Shown here piece by piece: positions 1 through 10,237 of a stretch of 38,168 nt of DNA. The position numbers and the translations under genes were made by a program. Below the pieces are notes generated by a model. The model did no database searches. It was not told the DNA's origin and worked only from the letters and a program-made list of their open reading frames with translations. The stretch's first letter is position 1. Each line of letters opens with the position of its first letter. This DNA is from AP-16 sp036395835 (lineage in GTDB: Bacteria > Pseudomonadota > Alphaproteobacteria > Rhizobiales > Xanthobacteraceae), in assembly GCA_036395835.1 (NCBI GenBank), contig DASWCW010000087.1, positions 1 through 38,168 on the forward strand, given 5' to 3'.

Positions 1-1802
<1,802 letters not shown>

Positions 1803-1806
<4 letters not shown>

Positions 1807-2168
1807 GCAAGCGCATCCTGGTAGTCGAGGATCAGGAAGACAATCGGCAGATCCTGCGGGATCTGCTGGGCAGCACCGGATACGAAATGGTCGAGGCCGA
1901 GAACGGCGAGGAGGCGCTCACCGTCGCGGCCGCCGAGCAGCCCGATCTGATCCTGATGGATATTCAATTGCCGGTGCTCGACGGCTATGAGACGACCCGG
2001 CGGATCAAGGCCAATCCCGCGCTTGCGGCGATCCCGATCATCGCCATCACCTCCTACGCCTTGAGCGGAGACGAGGAGAAGGCGCGGGCGGCAGGTTGCG
2101 ACGATTACGTCACCAAGCCCTATAGCCCGCGCAAGCTGCTGGCGAAGATTCGAGAGTACTTGCCGTGA
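1803..2168 (+). CDS. Single-domain response regulator, DivK-like
   Basis: CheY-type receiver of 121 residues with no output domain. Acidic pocket E9/D10, phospho-acceptor D53 in LILMDIQLP, T83 and K105 (motif TKP) are all present, so it should be phosphorylatable. Family members resembling DivK act as phosphorelay shuttles or allosteric partners of kinases. It starts inside the stop codon of the histidine kinase, so the kinase is its likely phosphodonor, and the receiver-cyclase gene follows 46 bases later. A cell-cycle role like that of true DivK is not implied by this context. Confidence 0.93.
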
Positions 2169-2214
2169 CGGCCGGCGGCGCAGCCCTGGCGACCGCGTTC
2201 ATCGGATCGAGCCA

Positions 2215-3339
2215 ATGAACAAGCCGCCGCGCATCCTCATCGTCGATGACAACGAGACCAATCGCGACATCCTGATGACGCGCCTCGGGGCGCAGGGCTA
2301 TGAGCTGGCGCAGGCTGCAGACGGCGAGGAGGCGCTGGCGGCAGCGAAGAATCTGCTGCCCGATCTCATCCTGCTCGATGTCATGATGCCGAAGCTCGAC
2401 GGCATCGAGGTCTGTAAGCGGCTGAAGAGCGATCCGGCCATGCCGTTCACGCCGATCATCCTCGTCACGGCCAAGTCGGATACCAAGGACATCGTCGCCG
2501 GATTGAACGCCGGGGCCGACGAATATCTGACGAAGCCGATCGACCAGGCGGCACTCGTCGCCAGAGTGAATTCGGTTCTCCGCCTCAAGGAGCTGCATGA
2601 TCAGGTGCAGGCGCAGGCGGCCCAGCTCGCGGAATGGAACCGGTCGCTGGAGCAGCGGGTCGCCGAGCAACTGGCCGAGATCGAGCGCGTCGGACGCCTG
2701 CGAAGATATCTGGCGCCGCAGATCGCCGAGCTGGTGCTCGCCTCGGGCGACGGCCATGTGCTGGAGAGGCGGCGCCGGGAGATCACGGTCGTGTTCTGCG
2801 ATCTGCGCGGATTTACCGCGTTCTCGGAGACCGCCGAGCCGGAAGAAGTCACCGCGGTGCTCAACGAATACCACGCGTGTATCTGCCCGCTGATCTACCG
2901 GTTCGAGGGGACGCTCGAGCGCTTCACCGGCGACGGCCTTATGGTCGTGTTCAATGCGCCGCTCCCCTGCCCCGATCCCCCGGTGCGCGCGGTGCGGCTG
3001 GCGGTGGCCATGCGCAAGGGCGTCGAGGGGCTCGGCGCCAAATGGCGTAAATACGGCCACGAGCTCGGCTTTGGGCTCGGCATCGCTCAAGGCTATGCTA
3101 CGATTGGGCCGATTGGGTTCGAGGGGCGGTTCGATTACACGGCAATCGGCACGGTGGTCAATCTCGCCGCCCGCTTGTGCGCAGAGGCGCGCAACGGCCA
3201 GATCCTCGTGGACCGAAAGGTGCACGCTGCGATCGAGGCATTGGCCGACCTCGAGGCGGCGGGCGAGCTCACCCTCAAAGGTCTGCACCGACCCGTTCCG
3301 GCCTTCAACGTGCGCAAATTGCGCGAGCAAGCCAATTGA
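2215..3339 (+). CDS. Receiver-class III adenylate/guanylate cyclase fusion
   Basis: Response regulator whose output is a class III nucleotide cyclase, producing cAMP or cGMP when phosphorylated. Receiver at residues 6-125 with D11/D12 and phospho-acceptor D55 (LILLDVMMP); a coiled-coil signalling helix at about 128-175; cyclase homology domain at about 185-365. The two metal-binding aspartates are visible: D196 in FCDLRGFT and D240 in FTGDGLMVVF. The ATG at 2215 places the receiver at the very N-terminus. It closes a kinase-receiver-cyclase cluster, so the signal probably ends in a cyclic nucleotide. Substrate choice (ATP or GTP) is not settled by what I can see. Confidence 0.92.
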   Translation: MNKPPRILIVDDNETNRDILMTRLGAQGYELAQAADGEEALAAAKNLLPDLILLDVMMPKLDGIEVCKRLKSDPAMPFTPIILVTAKSDTKDIVAGLNAGADEYLTKPIDQAALVARVNSVLRLKELHDQVQAQAAQLAEWNRSLEQRVAEQLAEIERVGRLRRYLAPQIAELVLASGDGHVLERRRREITVVFCDLRGFTAFSETAEPEEVTAVLNEYHACICPLIYRFEGTLERFTGDGLMVVFNAPLPCPDPPVRAVRLAVAMRKGVEGLGAKWRKYGHELGFGLGIAQGYATIGPIGFEGRFDYTAIGTVVNLAARLCAEARNGQILVDRKVHAAIEALADLEAAGELTLKGLHRPVPAFNVRKLREQAN

Positions 3340-3343
3340 TTCT

Positions 3344-3424
3344 GTAGCCCGGATGGAGCACCGCGAAGCGATGCGGAATCCGGGACGGCTGACCCCGGAT
3401 TACGCTGCGCTTCATCCGGGCTAC
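3344..3424. repeat. REP-like imperfect palindrome
   Basis: An 81-base imperfect inverted repeat just after the cyclase gene. The left arm begins GTAGCCCGGATG and the right arm ends CATCCGGGCTAC, with the two halves separated by an AT-poor centre. This motif is familiar as a dispersed extragenic palindrome in Bradyrhizobium-type genomes. It could fold as a long hairpin in RNA and may also terminate or stabilise the upstream transcript. A second, partial copy is at about 4370-4426. Confidence 0.7.
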
Positions 3425-3505
3425 AAGCTATGTTCGGGGCCCGCACAGGATCGAATGCCGAGCGCCACCATTTGAAACTTGGCTCCCGACTTGCTATCTG
3501 GGGTC

Positions 3506-3727
3506 ATGCGGGGGGTCGCGGCAATCGCAATATTATTCTTGACGGCTTGCGTCGGCTTTGCCGATTCCGCCGCGGCACGCTCGAAATCGCGGCACGCTCA
3601 CGGGCGCCCCGCGCATTCCGAGCGAGCACCCGTTGCCGAAACGTCGGGCGCGACCAAGGAGGGCGCGGTCGGCCACCTCGACCAGGTCCTCAACACCCGG
3701 ATCAAGAACATCTGTCGCGGCTGCTAG
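3506..3727 (+). CDS. Small putative lipoprotein
   Basis: Predicted 73-residue exported protein that I do not recognise by function. The ATG at 3506 gives a short hydrophobic N-terminus ending in a lipobox-like LTAC, after which the mature protein would be Ser/Ala/Arg/His-rich and finish with a conserved-looking tail, NTRIKNICRGC. I preferred this ATG to the upstream in-frame TTG at 3479 because it puts the hydrophobic segment at the N-terminus. The ribosome binding site is weak. Similar short proteins with a cysteine-containing C-terminus occur in Bradyrhizobium as hypothetical proteins. It could still be a chance ORF. Confidence 0.5.
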   Translation: MRGVAAIAILFLTACVGFADSAAARSKSRHAHGRPAHSERAPVAETSGATKEGAVGHLDQVLNTRIKNICRGC

Positions 3728-3912
3728 GGCGTGCACTCCCGGCCTCGCTCCCGCCTAGCTTGGCCGAGCCGGCTCGGCGTGGGAATGTAGCGCGGATGCA
3801 GCGACCGCAAAGCACGCAATCGGAGATGGCGGCCCGCCATGGTATTGACGGATTGCCCAACCGAGATGGTCAAACATGGTCTATAGAGCGCAACTGTAAG
3901 CGGAGCGTCTGG

Positions 3913-4161
3913 ATGAGACTCGTGGCGGCGGTAGTGATTGCCGGGTTATTGATTGGCCCCGCGTACGGGCAATCAGGGCCTTCCTCGAACCCCGCGATCG
4001 GCGTTCCGGTGGGCACTCCGTCCAAGAACCGAGAGGAGAAGGAGAAGCTCAACCGGAAGGACGTCGACGCGGCGTATCAAGCCACAATGAAACGACTCAC
4101 CCCTGGAAAGCCCGCATCCGATCCCTGGCAAAACGTGAGGACTCCCAGCGACAAGAAATAA
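3913..4161 (+). CDS. Small secreted hypothetical protein
   Basis: 82 residues. The ATG at 3913 follows a purine-rich AAGCGGAG site and gives a clean signal peptide (hydrophobic core AAVVIAGLLIG, likely cleavage after AYG or GQ). The mature part is charged and contains the pattern DAAYQATMKRL followed by a proline-rich stretch and DPWQNVR, which matches a short rhizobial family of unknown function ending in DPW-x-x-VR. A longer reading of the same frame upstream to 3430 lacks family-like sequence and is not credible. Likely periplasmic; function unknown. Confidence 0.7.
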   Translation: MRLVAAVVIAGLLIGPAYGQSGPSSNPAIGVPVGTPSKNREEKEKLNRKDVDAAYQATMKRLTPGKPASDPWQNVRTPSDKK

Positions 4162-4571
4162 CGTGTCGCCGGAACGGTTGCGATTGCGCGCCCGCCTATA
4201 AAACTACGCAATGGAACCTGGTCCTTATTTCCTGGGCCAGACTCAACATTCAATCGCACACCTGAACTCGCGGCTCGACCCAGCGATACCCACCCAACCG
4301 GTTCGCCCCGAGTCCAGTAGCAATTCGGAGGTCTTCGCCAACGCCGCATGCAACGACCGCCACCGGTCGCGTAATCCGGGGATGGCGGCCGCGGGTTATC
4401 GCTGCGCGATGCTCGATCCGGGCTACCCGAACCTTTCCGGAGTTTAATCCGGCCGACAGGACGCGGTAAGGCGGGCTCCTCCATCTTTGCGACGATGGCT
4501 CACGGTGGGATCCCGCCGCGAGCTGCTGTCTCGACGGCGCCTCGCGCCGCCTGTCGCATGGAGAAGAGCTC
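4162..4571. other. Intergenic region with partial REP-like copy
   Basis: No convincing gene. It holds a half-copy of the REP-like palindrome (about 4370-4426, ending in GATCCGGGCTAC) and the upstream region of the DegP-type gene. I saw no clear sigma-70 or EcfG-type promoter here. Short ORFs in both directions lack ribosome binding sites and recognisable composition. Confidence 0.6.
4370..4426. repeat. Partial REP-like palindrome (second copy)
   Basis: Contains GCGTAATCCGGGGATG and, on its right, GCGCGATGCTCGATCCGGGCTAC-type sequence, which matches the right half and centre of the palindrome at 3344-3424 in degenerate form. It is likely a decayed copy of the same extragenic element. Confidence 0.5.
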
Positions 4572-6113
4572 ATGAGCGAATTTAAACCTCCTGTTCGCCC
4601 GCGGGGGATCCGAACCGCGCGCCGGTTGGCGCTACTGGCCTCGACAGCAGGTCTCGGCATCGCCGTGCTGCTCGGTGGGCCCGGCCACATTCCGGCCCTG
4701 CCGGTGCTTTCGACCGCAGCGCTGGCCCAAGAGGCGCAAAAGCCGGCCGGCTTTGCCGACGTCGTCGAAAAAGTGAGACCCGCGGTGATCTCGGTCCGCG
4801 TCAAGCTGGACCAAGGGCCGCAGACGAGCAGCGGCGAAGACCTTCCCTTCCCGCCGGGTTCGCCGTTCGACCGGTTCTTCCGGCGTTTCGGGGCTCCCGA
4901 CATGCCCAACCCGCCGAACATGCCGAACCTGCCGAACGGCAAGCACTCCGTGACGGGTCAGGGCTCCGGATTTTTCATTTCTGCCGACGGCTACGCGGTG
5001 ACGAACAACCACGTCGTCGACAAAGCCAAGACCGTCGAAATAACGACGGACGACGGCAAGACCTATGCCGCCAAGGTGATCGGCACCGACGCCAAGACCG
5101 ATCTGGCGCTGATCAAGGTCGAGGGCGCCGGCGAGTTTCATCACGTGAAATTCGCGGACACCACGCCTCGAGTCGGCGACTGGGTGCTCGCGGTCGGCAA
5201 CCCGTTCGGGTTGGGCGGAACCGTGACCGCCGGCATCGTGTCGGCGCGCGGCCGCGACATCGGGGCGGGCCCCTACGATGATTTCATCCAGATCGATGCC
5301 CCGGTCAACAAGGGCAATTCCGGCGGTCCGACCTTCGACGTGAACGGCAATGTGATCGGCGTCAATACCGCGATCTTCTCGCCTTCGGGCGGCTCGGTGG
5401 GGATCGGGTTCGCGATCCCGTCCGACACGGTCAAGACCGTGATCGCGCAGCTCGAGAAGAACGGCAAGGTGACCCGCGGCTGGATCGGCGTGCAAATCCA
5501 GCAGGTCACGCCGGATATCGCCGAAAGCCTCGGGCTGAAAACTCCCGAAGGCGCGCTCGTCGCCGAGCCTCAGGCCAATAGTCCCGCCGCCAAGGCCGGG
5601 ATCCAATCCGGTGACGTGATCAAGGCGGTCGACGGCCAGCCGGTGAAGAATGCGCGCGAGCTCGCCAAGAAGATCAGCTCGATGGCGCCCGGCACCTCGG
5701 TCAAGCTCGGCCTCTGGCGCAAGGATGAGGAGAAACAGCTCACGCTCATCCTCGGCGAGCTGCCGAACACGCGGCAAGCGCGTGTCCAGACCGACGAGGA
5801 CGAGACGACGCCGCCCGGCAACGCCGGCAATGTCGCACGGCTCGGCCTGTCGCTTGCGCCCGCGGCGACCGTTGCCGGCGTCGGCGGCTCCGGCGTCGTC
5901 GTCACCCAGATCGACCCCGATGGACCCGCCGCCGAGCGTGGCATTCGCACCGGGGACGTGATCCTCGACGTCGGCGGCAAGATCGTCTCGACGCCCTCCG
6001 ACGTGCGCAAGGCGGTGCAAGAGGCTCACGGTCAGGGCAAGCACACGATCCTGATGCGGGTGAAATCCGGCGACCAGACCAAGTTCGTGGCGCTGCCGGT
6101 CGGCAAGGCCTGA
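4572..6113 (+). CDS. degP: DegP/HtrA (Do) family periplasmic serine protease
   Basis: Periplasmic protease-chaperone that degrades misfolded envelope proteins. 513 residues: an N-terminal signal region (Arg-rich, then a hydrophobic segment to about residue 50), a trypsin-like domain, and two PDZ domains (about 300-390 and 415-505). The catalytic triad is visible: H147 in TNNHVVD, D177 in KTDLALIK, S250 in KGNSGGP. A Pro/Asn/Met-rich loop (about 100-118) lies where Do proteases carry the LA loop. An intrinsic terminator follows at 6149, so it is probably the last gene of its unit. It could equally be called a DegQ/MucD-type paralogue; alphaproteobacteria usually have several. Confidence 0.93.
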   Translation: MSEFKPPVRPRGIRTARRLALLASTAGLGIAVLLGGPGHIPALPVLSTAALAQEAQKPAGFADVVEKVRPAVISVRVKLDQGPQTSSGEDLPFPPGSPFDRFFRRFGAPDMPNPPNMPNLPNGKHSVTGQGSGFFISADGYAVTNNHVVDKAKTVEITTDDGKTYAAKVIGTDAKTDLALIKVEGAGEFHHVKFADTTPRVGDWVLAVGNPFGLGGTVTAGIVSARGRDIGAGPYDDFIQIDAPVNKGNSGGPTFDVNGNVIGVNTAIFSPSGGSVGIGFAIPSDTVKTVIAQLEKNGKVTRGWIGVQIQQVTPDIAESLGLKTPEGALVAEPQANSPAAKAGIQSGDVIKAVDGQPVKNARELAKKISSMAPGTSVKLGLWRKDEEKQLTLILGELPNTRQARVQTDEDETTPPGNAGNVARLGLSLAPAATVAGVGGSGVVVTQIDPDGPAAERGIRTGDVILDVGGKIVSTPSDVRKAVQEAHGQGKHTILMRVKSGDQTKFVALPVGKA

Positions 6114-6148
6114 GGAACGCGAGCTTCCGGGTTCCGCACCGAACTGCG

Positions 6149-6179
6149 AAGGACGGGCCAAAAGCCCGTCCTTCTTCGA
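6149..6179 (+). terminator. Intrinsic terminator after the Do protease
   Basis: A perfect 10-bp stem, AAGGACGGGC paired with GCCCGTCCTT around a CAAAA loop, followed by a T-rich CTTCTTCGATT. It lies 35 bases after the protease stop codon. Confidence 0.85.
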
Positions 6180-6247
6180 TTCCGAGCGGTTGACCGCGTC
6201 ATGTTACACTGCGCGGGCCGATTTCGGCGCGGCACGGAGGAGACTCA

Positions 6248-7489
6248 ATGGTCCCCGAACGGTTCGATTTTCCCAATGCGTCCGGCGAGCTGCTCGCCGC
6301 GCGGCTGGAGTGTCCGTCACAAGAGCCCGTCGCCTATGCGTTGTTTGCGCATTGCTTCACGTGCGGCAAGGACAGCCTGGCGGCCCGGCGCATCTCCGAG
6401 GCGCTCACGGCGCGCGGGATCGCCGTGCTGCGATTCGATTTCACCGGGCTCGGCTCCAGCCAAGGCGATTTCGCCAATACCCATTTCTCTTCCAACGTCG
6501 GCGATCTCGTCGCGGCGGCGGACCATTTGCGAAAAACCCGGCGCGCGCCCGGCCTGCTGATCGGGCACAGCCTCGGCGGTGCCGCCACGCTCGCCGCCGC
6601 CGCAGCGGTGCCGGAGACACGCGCCGTCGTCACGATCGCGGCGCCGTCCGACCCCGGCTATGTGACCGGGTTGTTTCGAAATCGGATCGAGGCCATCCGC
6701 GAGGGCGGCGATGCCGAAGTCGAGATCGGCGGGCGGGCGTTTCGGATCCGGCGCGAGTTTCTCGATGACGTCGCCGAGCAGCGGCTGCTCGATCGGGTCA
6801 AAGATTTGCGCAAGGCGCTGCTCATCTTCCACTCCCCGGTCGACGCGACCGTCGGGATCGACAACGCGGGCAAGATCTTCGCCGCGGCCAAACATCCCAA
6901 GAGCTTCGCCTCGCTCGCCGATGCCGACCATCTGCTCAGCCGCCGCGCCGATGCCGTCTATGTCGCCAACGTGCTCGCGGCGTGGGCCGAGCGCTATCTC
7001 GATGCGACCCCGGCCGCGGCGAGCGCCGGAGCGGAGCGGCGCGCCGTGCGGGTCACCGAGACACGCGAAGGCAAGTTCCAACAGGCCATCACCGTCGGCC
7101 CGCATCGGATCGTCGCCGACGAGCCGGTGGCGGTCGGCGGGCTCGACAGCGGCCCCAACCCGTATGATCTCCTGCTCGCCGGGCTCGGCGCATGCACCGC
7201 CATGACGCTTCGCCTCTATGCCGACCGCAAGAACCTTCCGCTCGAGGGGGTCTCGGTCAGCCTCCAGCACGGCAAGGTGCACGCCGCCGACTGCGCAAGC
7301 TGCGAGACCAAGGAGGGCATGATCGACCGCATCGAACGAGCGATCACGCTCGTGGGCCCGCTCGACGACGAGCAGCGCGCCAAGCTCGGCGAGATCGCGG
7401 ACAAATGTCCGGTGCATCGCACGCTGGAATCCGAAATCGAGATCCGCACGGCGCTCGAACCTGCCGGCCAAATCATGGTGCAAGCTTAG
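6248..7489 (+). CDS. Bifunctional alpha/beta-hydrolase-OsmC fusion protein
   Basis: 413 residues with two fused domains. The N-terminal alpha/beta-hydrolase (about 20-260) has the nucleophile elbow GHSLGG with S108, and later acid and histidine candidates in PVDATV and DADHLL. The C-terminal OsmC/Ohr-like domain (about 275-405) carries the two redox cysteines C316 (GLGACTAM) and C387 (DKCPVHRT), the pair used by the family to reduce organic hydroperoxides. The fusion is known in proteobacteria but its substrate is unclear; a lipid hydroperoxide first hydrolysed and then reduced is an inference. The ATG follows a GGAGG-type site (CACGGAGGAGACTCA). It converges on msrA, another oxidative-damage repair gene. 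Confidence 0.92.
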   Translation: MVPERFDFPNASGELLAARLECPSQEPVAYALFAHCFTCGKDSLAARRISEALTARGIAVLRFDFTGLGSSQGDFANTHFSSNVGDLVAAADHLRKTRRAPGLLIGHSLGGAATLAAAAAVPETRAVVTIAAPSDPGYVTGLFRNRIEAIREGGDAEVEIGGRAFRIRREFLDDVAEQRLLDRVKDLRKALLIFHSPVDATVGIDNAGKIFAAAKHPKSFASLADADHLLSRRADAVYVANVLAAWAERYLDATPAAASAGAERRAVRVTETREGKFQQAITVGPHRIVADEPVAVGGLDSGPNPYDLLLAGLGACTAMTLRLYADRKNLPLEGVSVSLQHGKVHAADCASCETKEGMIDRIERAITLVGPLDDEQRAKLGEIADKCPVHRTLESEIEIRTALEPAGQIMVQA

Positions 7490-7502
7490 TCGTTGGCGGC
7501 CG

Positions 7503-8138
7503 TCACGAAGGATGGTCCTGCGCGCCCCAGAGCTCCTGGAGCCGGCGATCTCGCCCGCAAGCCGTTCGATAGAATTTGTAGCGCAGCGGATTCTTCAAGT
7601 AATAGTGCTGATGGTAGTCCTCGGCGGGCCAAAATCTCGAGGCCGGCACGATCTCGGTCACGATCGGCGCCTTGAAGCGGCCCGACTTGGCCAGTTCGGC
7701 TTTCGAGGCTTCCGCGAGGCGCTTCTGCTCCTCGTCGTGATAGAAGATCGCGCTGCGATACTGGGTGCCGCGATCGCAGAATTGCGCATCGGCCGTCACG
7801 GGATCGATATTGTGCCAAAACACGTCGAGCAGCTTCGGATAGGCGATCTTGGCTGAGTCGTATTGCAGCTCGACGGATTCCGCGTGCCCGGTCGAGCCGG
7901 CCGACACCTGCTCGTAGGTGGGATTTGCCTTGGTGCCGCCGGCGTATCCGACCGTGACCGAGACGATGCCGTCGAGCTTGTCGAACGGAGATTCCATGCA
8001 CCAGAAGCAGCCGCCGGCGAAAGTCGCGGTCGCGAGCTGCGGCGGCGGGCCGCCGCCGGCAGTTTGGGCCCAGGCAGGCGCGAATGTCGCGGCTAGCGCC
8101 GCAAACAACGCTGCAAAGCCCAGTCGCTTTCGATGCAT
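7503..8138 (-). CDS. msrA: Peptide-methionine (S)-S-oxide reductase, exported
   Basis: Reduces methionine-S-sulfoxide in oxidised proteins. The diagnostic GGCFWC motif (catalytic C44) follows a signal peptide (FAALFAALAATFAPAWAQ), so this copy is probably periplasmic. Other MsrA features are GYAGG, the GHAE-type motif and the aromatic HQHYY stretch; one further cysteine near the C-terminus (TACGRD) may resolve the disulfide. I chose the ATG at 8138 because it starts directly at the signal peptide; in-frame starts at 8156 and 8219 add an unlikely extension. 211 residues. It ends 13 bases from the OsmC-fusion gene on the other strand. Confidence 0.93.
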   Translation of the reverse strand: MHRKRLGFAALFAALAATFAPAWAQTAGGGPPPQLATATFAGGCFWCMESPFDKLDGIVSVTVGYAGGTKANPTYEQVSAGSTGHAESVELQYDSAKIAYPKLLDVFWHNIDPVTADAQFCDRGTQYRSAIFYHDEEQKRLAEASKAELAKSGRFKAPIVTEIVPASRFWPAEDYHQHYYLKNPLRYKFYRTACGRDRRLQELWGAQDHPS

Positions 8139-8378
8139 TTCAATCACTCGGGGCATTGTCGGCGAGAAGCAGAAAATCCTGCTCGGCGCTATGGGTCTCG
8201 GGAAGCCGGTCTTGGTCATTGGGGGGCATGGCGCAACCTCTGCCTGACCCGGTCTTCTCTAGTCAAAAAACCCTGTACTTTCAATGGACCTGCCGCAGCG
8301 CGGAACCTTGTCGCAGGTGCGCGGAATTGGACACGTTCCAAAACGATACGCGAAAGGAGCCCCCGCCGTGCCTGCCGG

Positions 8379-9104
8379 CTAGATTTCGATCAGCGCATAG
8401 GGGCGGCCGCTCGGCTTTGCGATGCTGAAAGCCACATTGTAGACCGGCGCGCCGCCTGGCGTGCGGCCCTCGTAGCGGCCGCGGTGAGCATGGCCGTGCA
8501 CGACGGCGCTCACCTTGAATCGGTCGATCGTCTCGGCAAGCCGCGAGCAGCCGAGGAACGGGTAGATCTCCACCGGCTCGTCCTCGATCGTGTCCTGGAT
8601 CGGAGCGTAATGCAGAATGACCAGCGCGCGCTGGTTCTTGACCGTGCGCATGGCGTTCTCGAGCCGCATCGCTTCGTTCATCGCTTCTGCGACGAAGTTC
8701 TTGACCGCGGCTTCGCCGAAGGAACTCAACATGCGCCGGCCGAATCCGCCGGGGAATCCCTTCACCCCGACGAAGCCTACGTCATCGACCTCGCAGGATT
8801 GGCCATCGAGCAGCCGAAGCCCGCCGGCGCGCAGGATATCCCTGACCTCCTCGACCCGGCCGGATTCGTAGTCATGGTTGCCCAGCACGCCGATCACCGG
8901 AACCGAGCAGGCGTGAAGGTCCTCGGCGAGGACCTCCGCTTCGCGCGGATTGCCGACGTCGGTCAGATCGCCGCACAGCACCACCACGTCGGCGGCTTTC
9001 GACATTTCCGCGAACAGATCGGGCAGCACGCTGGTGCGCTCCTGGCGCACGTGCAGATCGCCGATCGCGGCGACGGTGAGCTGCTTTCGGCCGCGCTCAG
9101 CCAT
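8379..9104 (-). CDS. Calcineurin-like metallophosphoesterase
   Basis: 241 residues in the metallophosphoesterase fold. The five metal-binding blocks are seen in order: GDLH (D16, H18), GDLTD (D46), GNHD (N76, H77), a histidine in ILHYAP, and VHGHAH near the C-terminus. The family hydrolyses phosphomonoesters or phosphodiesters; the substrate is not predictable. Its start overlaps the end of the nucleotidyltransferase gene (ATG at 9104, upstream stop at 9097-9099; ATG at 9119 is an alternative), so the two are translationally coupled and probably act on one substrate. Confidence 0.88.
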   Translation of the reverse strand: MAERGRKQLTVAAIGDLHVRQERTSVLPDLFAEMSKAADVVVLCGDLTDVGNPREAEVLAEDLHACSVPVIGVLGNHDYESGRVEEVRDILRAGGLRLLDGQSCEVDDVGFVGVKGFPGGFGRRMLSSFGEAAVKNFVAEAMNEAMRLENAMRTVKNQRALVILHYAPIQDTIEDEPVEIYPFLGCSRLAETIDRFKVSAVVHGHAHRGRYEGRTPGGAPVYNVAFSIAKPSGRPYALIEI

Positions 9105-9861
9105 TGCGCTCTTGCTCATCGCCGTCGGCGCCGGCAAACCCCCATTGCCGGATCGCGATCTCGTAATCGGCGCGAGAAAACATCCTGCCGCGACAGGTCC
9201 TGATGCGCGGCGCGGGCAACGTAAGCTGGCGTTTGAGACGCTCGATCAACTCCTCGAGCAGCCAGCGCGGCACGTGATCGCGCTCGGTCGGATAGATCCA
9301 GCGAAAATTGAGGACATGCATCAGCAGGACTTCCCAGTGCAAATCCATGTACGCGAGCAGCCGCTGCCATTCGATATGCTCGTGCTGCTTGAGCATGACA
9401 TGAACCACGTCCGCGCCGTCGTACCGCGTACGCGTCTGGATGAACGCCTTGGACCACACCAGCTCGGTCGGGCCGATGATGCGCACGGGAATGCCGAACA
9501 CTTCGGTCTGCCTGGCATGCTTGAACCAGTCGTCGCCGACCGGCATGGTCCCGTTGGCGGCGGCGAAGATCACGTCGAAGAACAATTGATCTCTGTAGAC
9601 CTTGGCGATCCAGCGATCGTCCTCGATCTCGATCTGATAGTCGAGGTCTTTGAAATGCGTGAGGATCCGCGGGTAGTCCCCGGGCCGGCAGAAGATGTCG
9701 AGATCCTTGGTGATGCGGGTGATCCCGGTATACGCGCTCACCGCATAAGTGCCCGCGAGCAGAAACGGAAGACCCAGGTGAGAGAGCTCGCGCAGCGCCT
9801 CGCCGTAGAACGATTCGGCCTGCGGGGAGACCGCCGTCGGCTCGGCTGCGGCGCGCATCAT
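9097..9861 (-). CDS. Nucleotidyltransferase-fold protein (MNT/AbiEii-like)
   Basis: 254 residues from the ATG at 9861 (a TTG at 9909 would add 16 residues). It shows a minimal nucleotidyltransferase active site: AGTYAVSAY (equivalent of the GS/GG block), then carboxylates D53 and D55 in TKDLDIF and the third carboxylate D96 in LFFDVIF. A helical C-terminal half follows. The family transfers a nucleotide to RNA, protein or small molecules; AbiEii-type and tRNA or antibiotic nucleotidyltransferases share these features, and I cannot assign one. It overlaps the downstream metallophosphoesterase gene. Confidence 0.82.
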   Translation of the reverse strand: MMRAAAEPTAVSPQAESFYGEALRELSHLGLPFLLAGTYAVSAYTGITRITKDLDIFCRPGDYPRILTHFKDLDYQIEIEDDRWIAKVYRDQLFFDVIFAAANGTMPVGDDWFKHARQTEVFGIPVRIIGPTELVWSKAFIQTRTRYDGADVVHVMLKQHEHIEWQRLLAYMDLHWEVLLMHVLNFRWIYPTERDHVPRWLLEELIERLKRQLTLPAPRIRTCRGRMFSRADYEIAIRQWGFAGADGDEQERNG

Positions 9862-10039
9862 CGTCGCGTGTTTGGAGAGAGGGGCTTGGGCATCCCGAAA
9901 CAATGGCAAAGCTCCGGGAAAGTTCCCGCAGCCGGCCGGCGGTGCCGAACGCGAGCAACGTTGCTGATGGCCGCACAGCGTTGGCGGCGCCGGCGGCAGC
10001 TGCGGCGCAAATCGCCGGCCCGGCCCGCAGCCGGCGGCG

Positions 10040-10216
10040 CTATCGACGCAATTTTTTCTTGGCGGCTATCGTGGGCTGAGTCAGAGCCACGGGGTCGGAG
10101 GAAGGAAAGGTGTCTTCAAGCGCCTGCTCCAACGCAGCTTCGTCTTGCCGTTTCTTTGCTCGATCGCGCGGCTTCGGTGGCCCGCGACGTTTGGGCACCG
10201 GCTTTTTGGCTGGCAT
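10040..10216 (-). CDS. Small basic hypothetical protein
   Basis: 58 residues beginning MPAKKPVPKRRG, followed by a charged segment and the motif ALEDTFPSSDPV near the C-terminus. That ending (LEDTFPxSDPV) is widespread in short rhizobial proteins of unknown function. I chose the ATG at 10216, preceded by GGCGGTGAAC, over a longer in-frame reading to 10357 that would overlap the next gene and is compositionally unlike the family. Function unknown. Confidence 0.7.
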   Translation of the reverse strand: MPAKKPVPKRRGPPKPRDRAKKRQDEAALEQALEDTFPSSDPVALTQPTIAAKKKLRR

Positions 10217-10237
10217 GTTCACCGCCCGAAATGATGC

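Noticed and set aside
3472..3500. Sigma-70-like TTGAAA-N17-TATCTG before the small lipoprotein ORF
   Set aside because: The -10 match is poor, and it would place the transcription start at the ATG itself; not strong enough to list.
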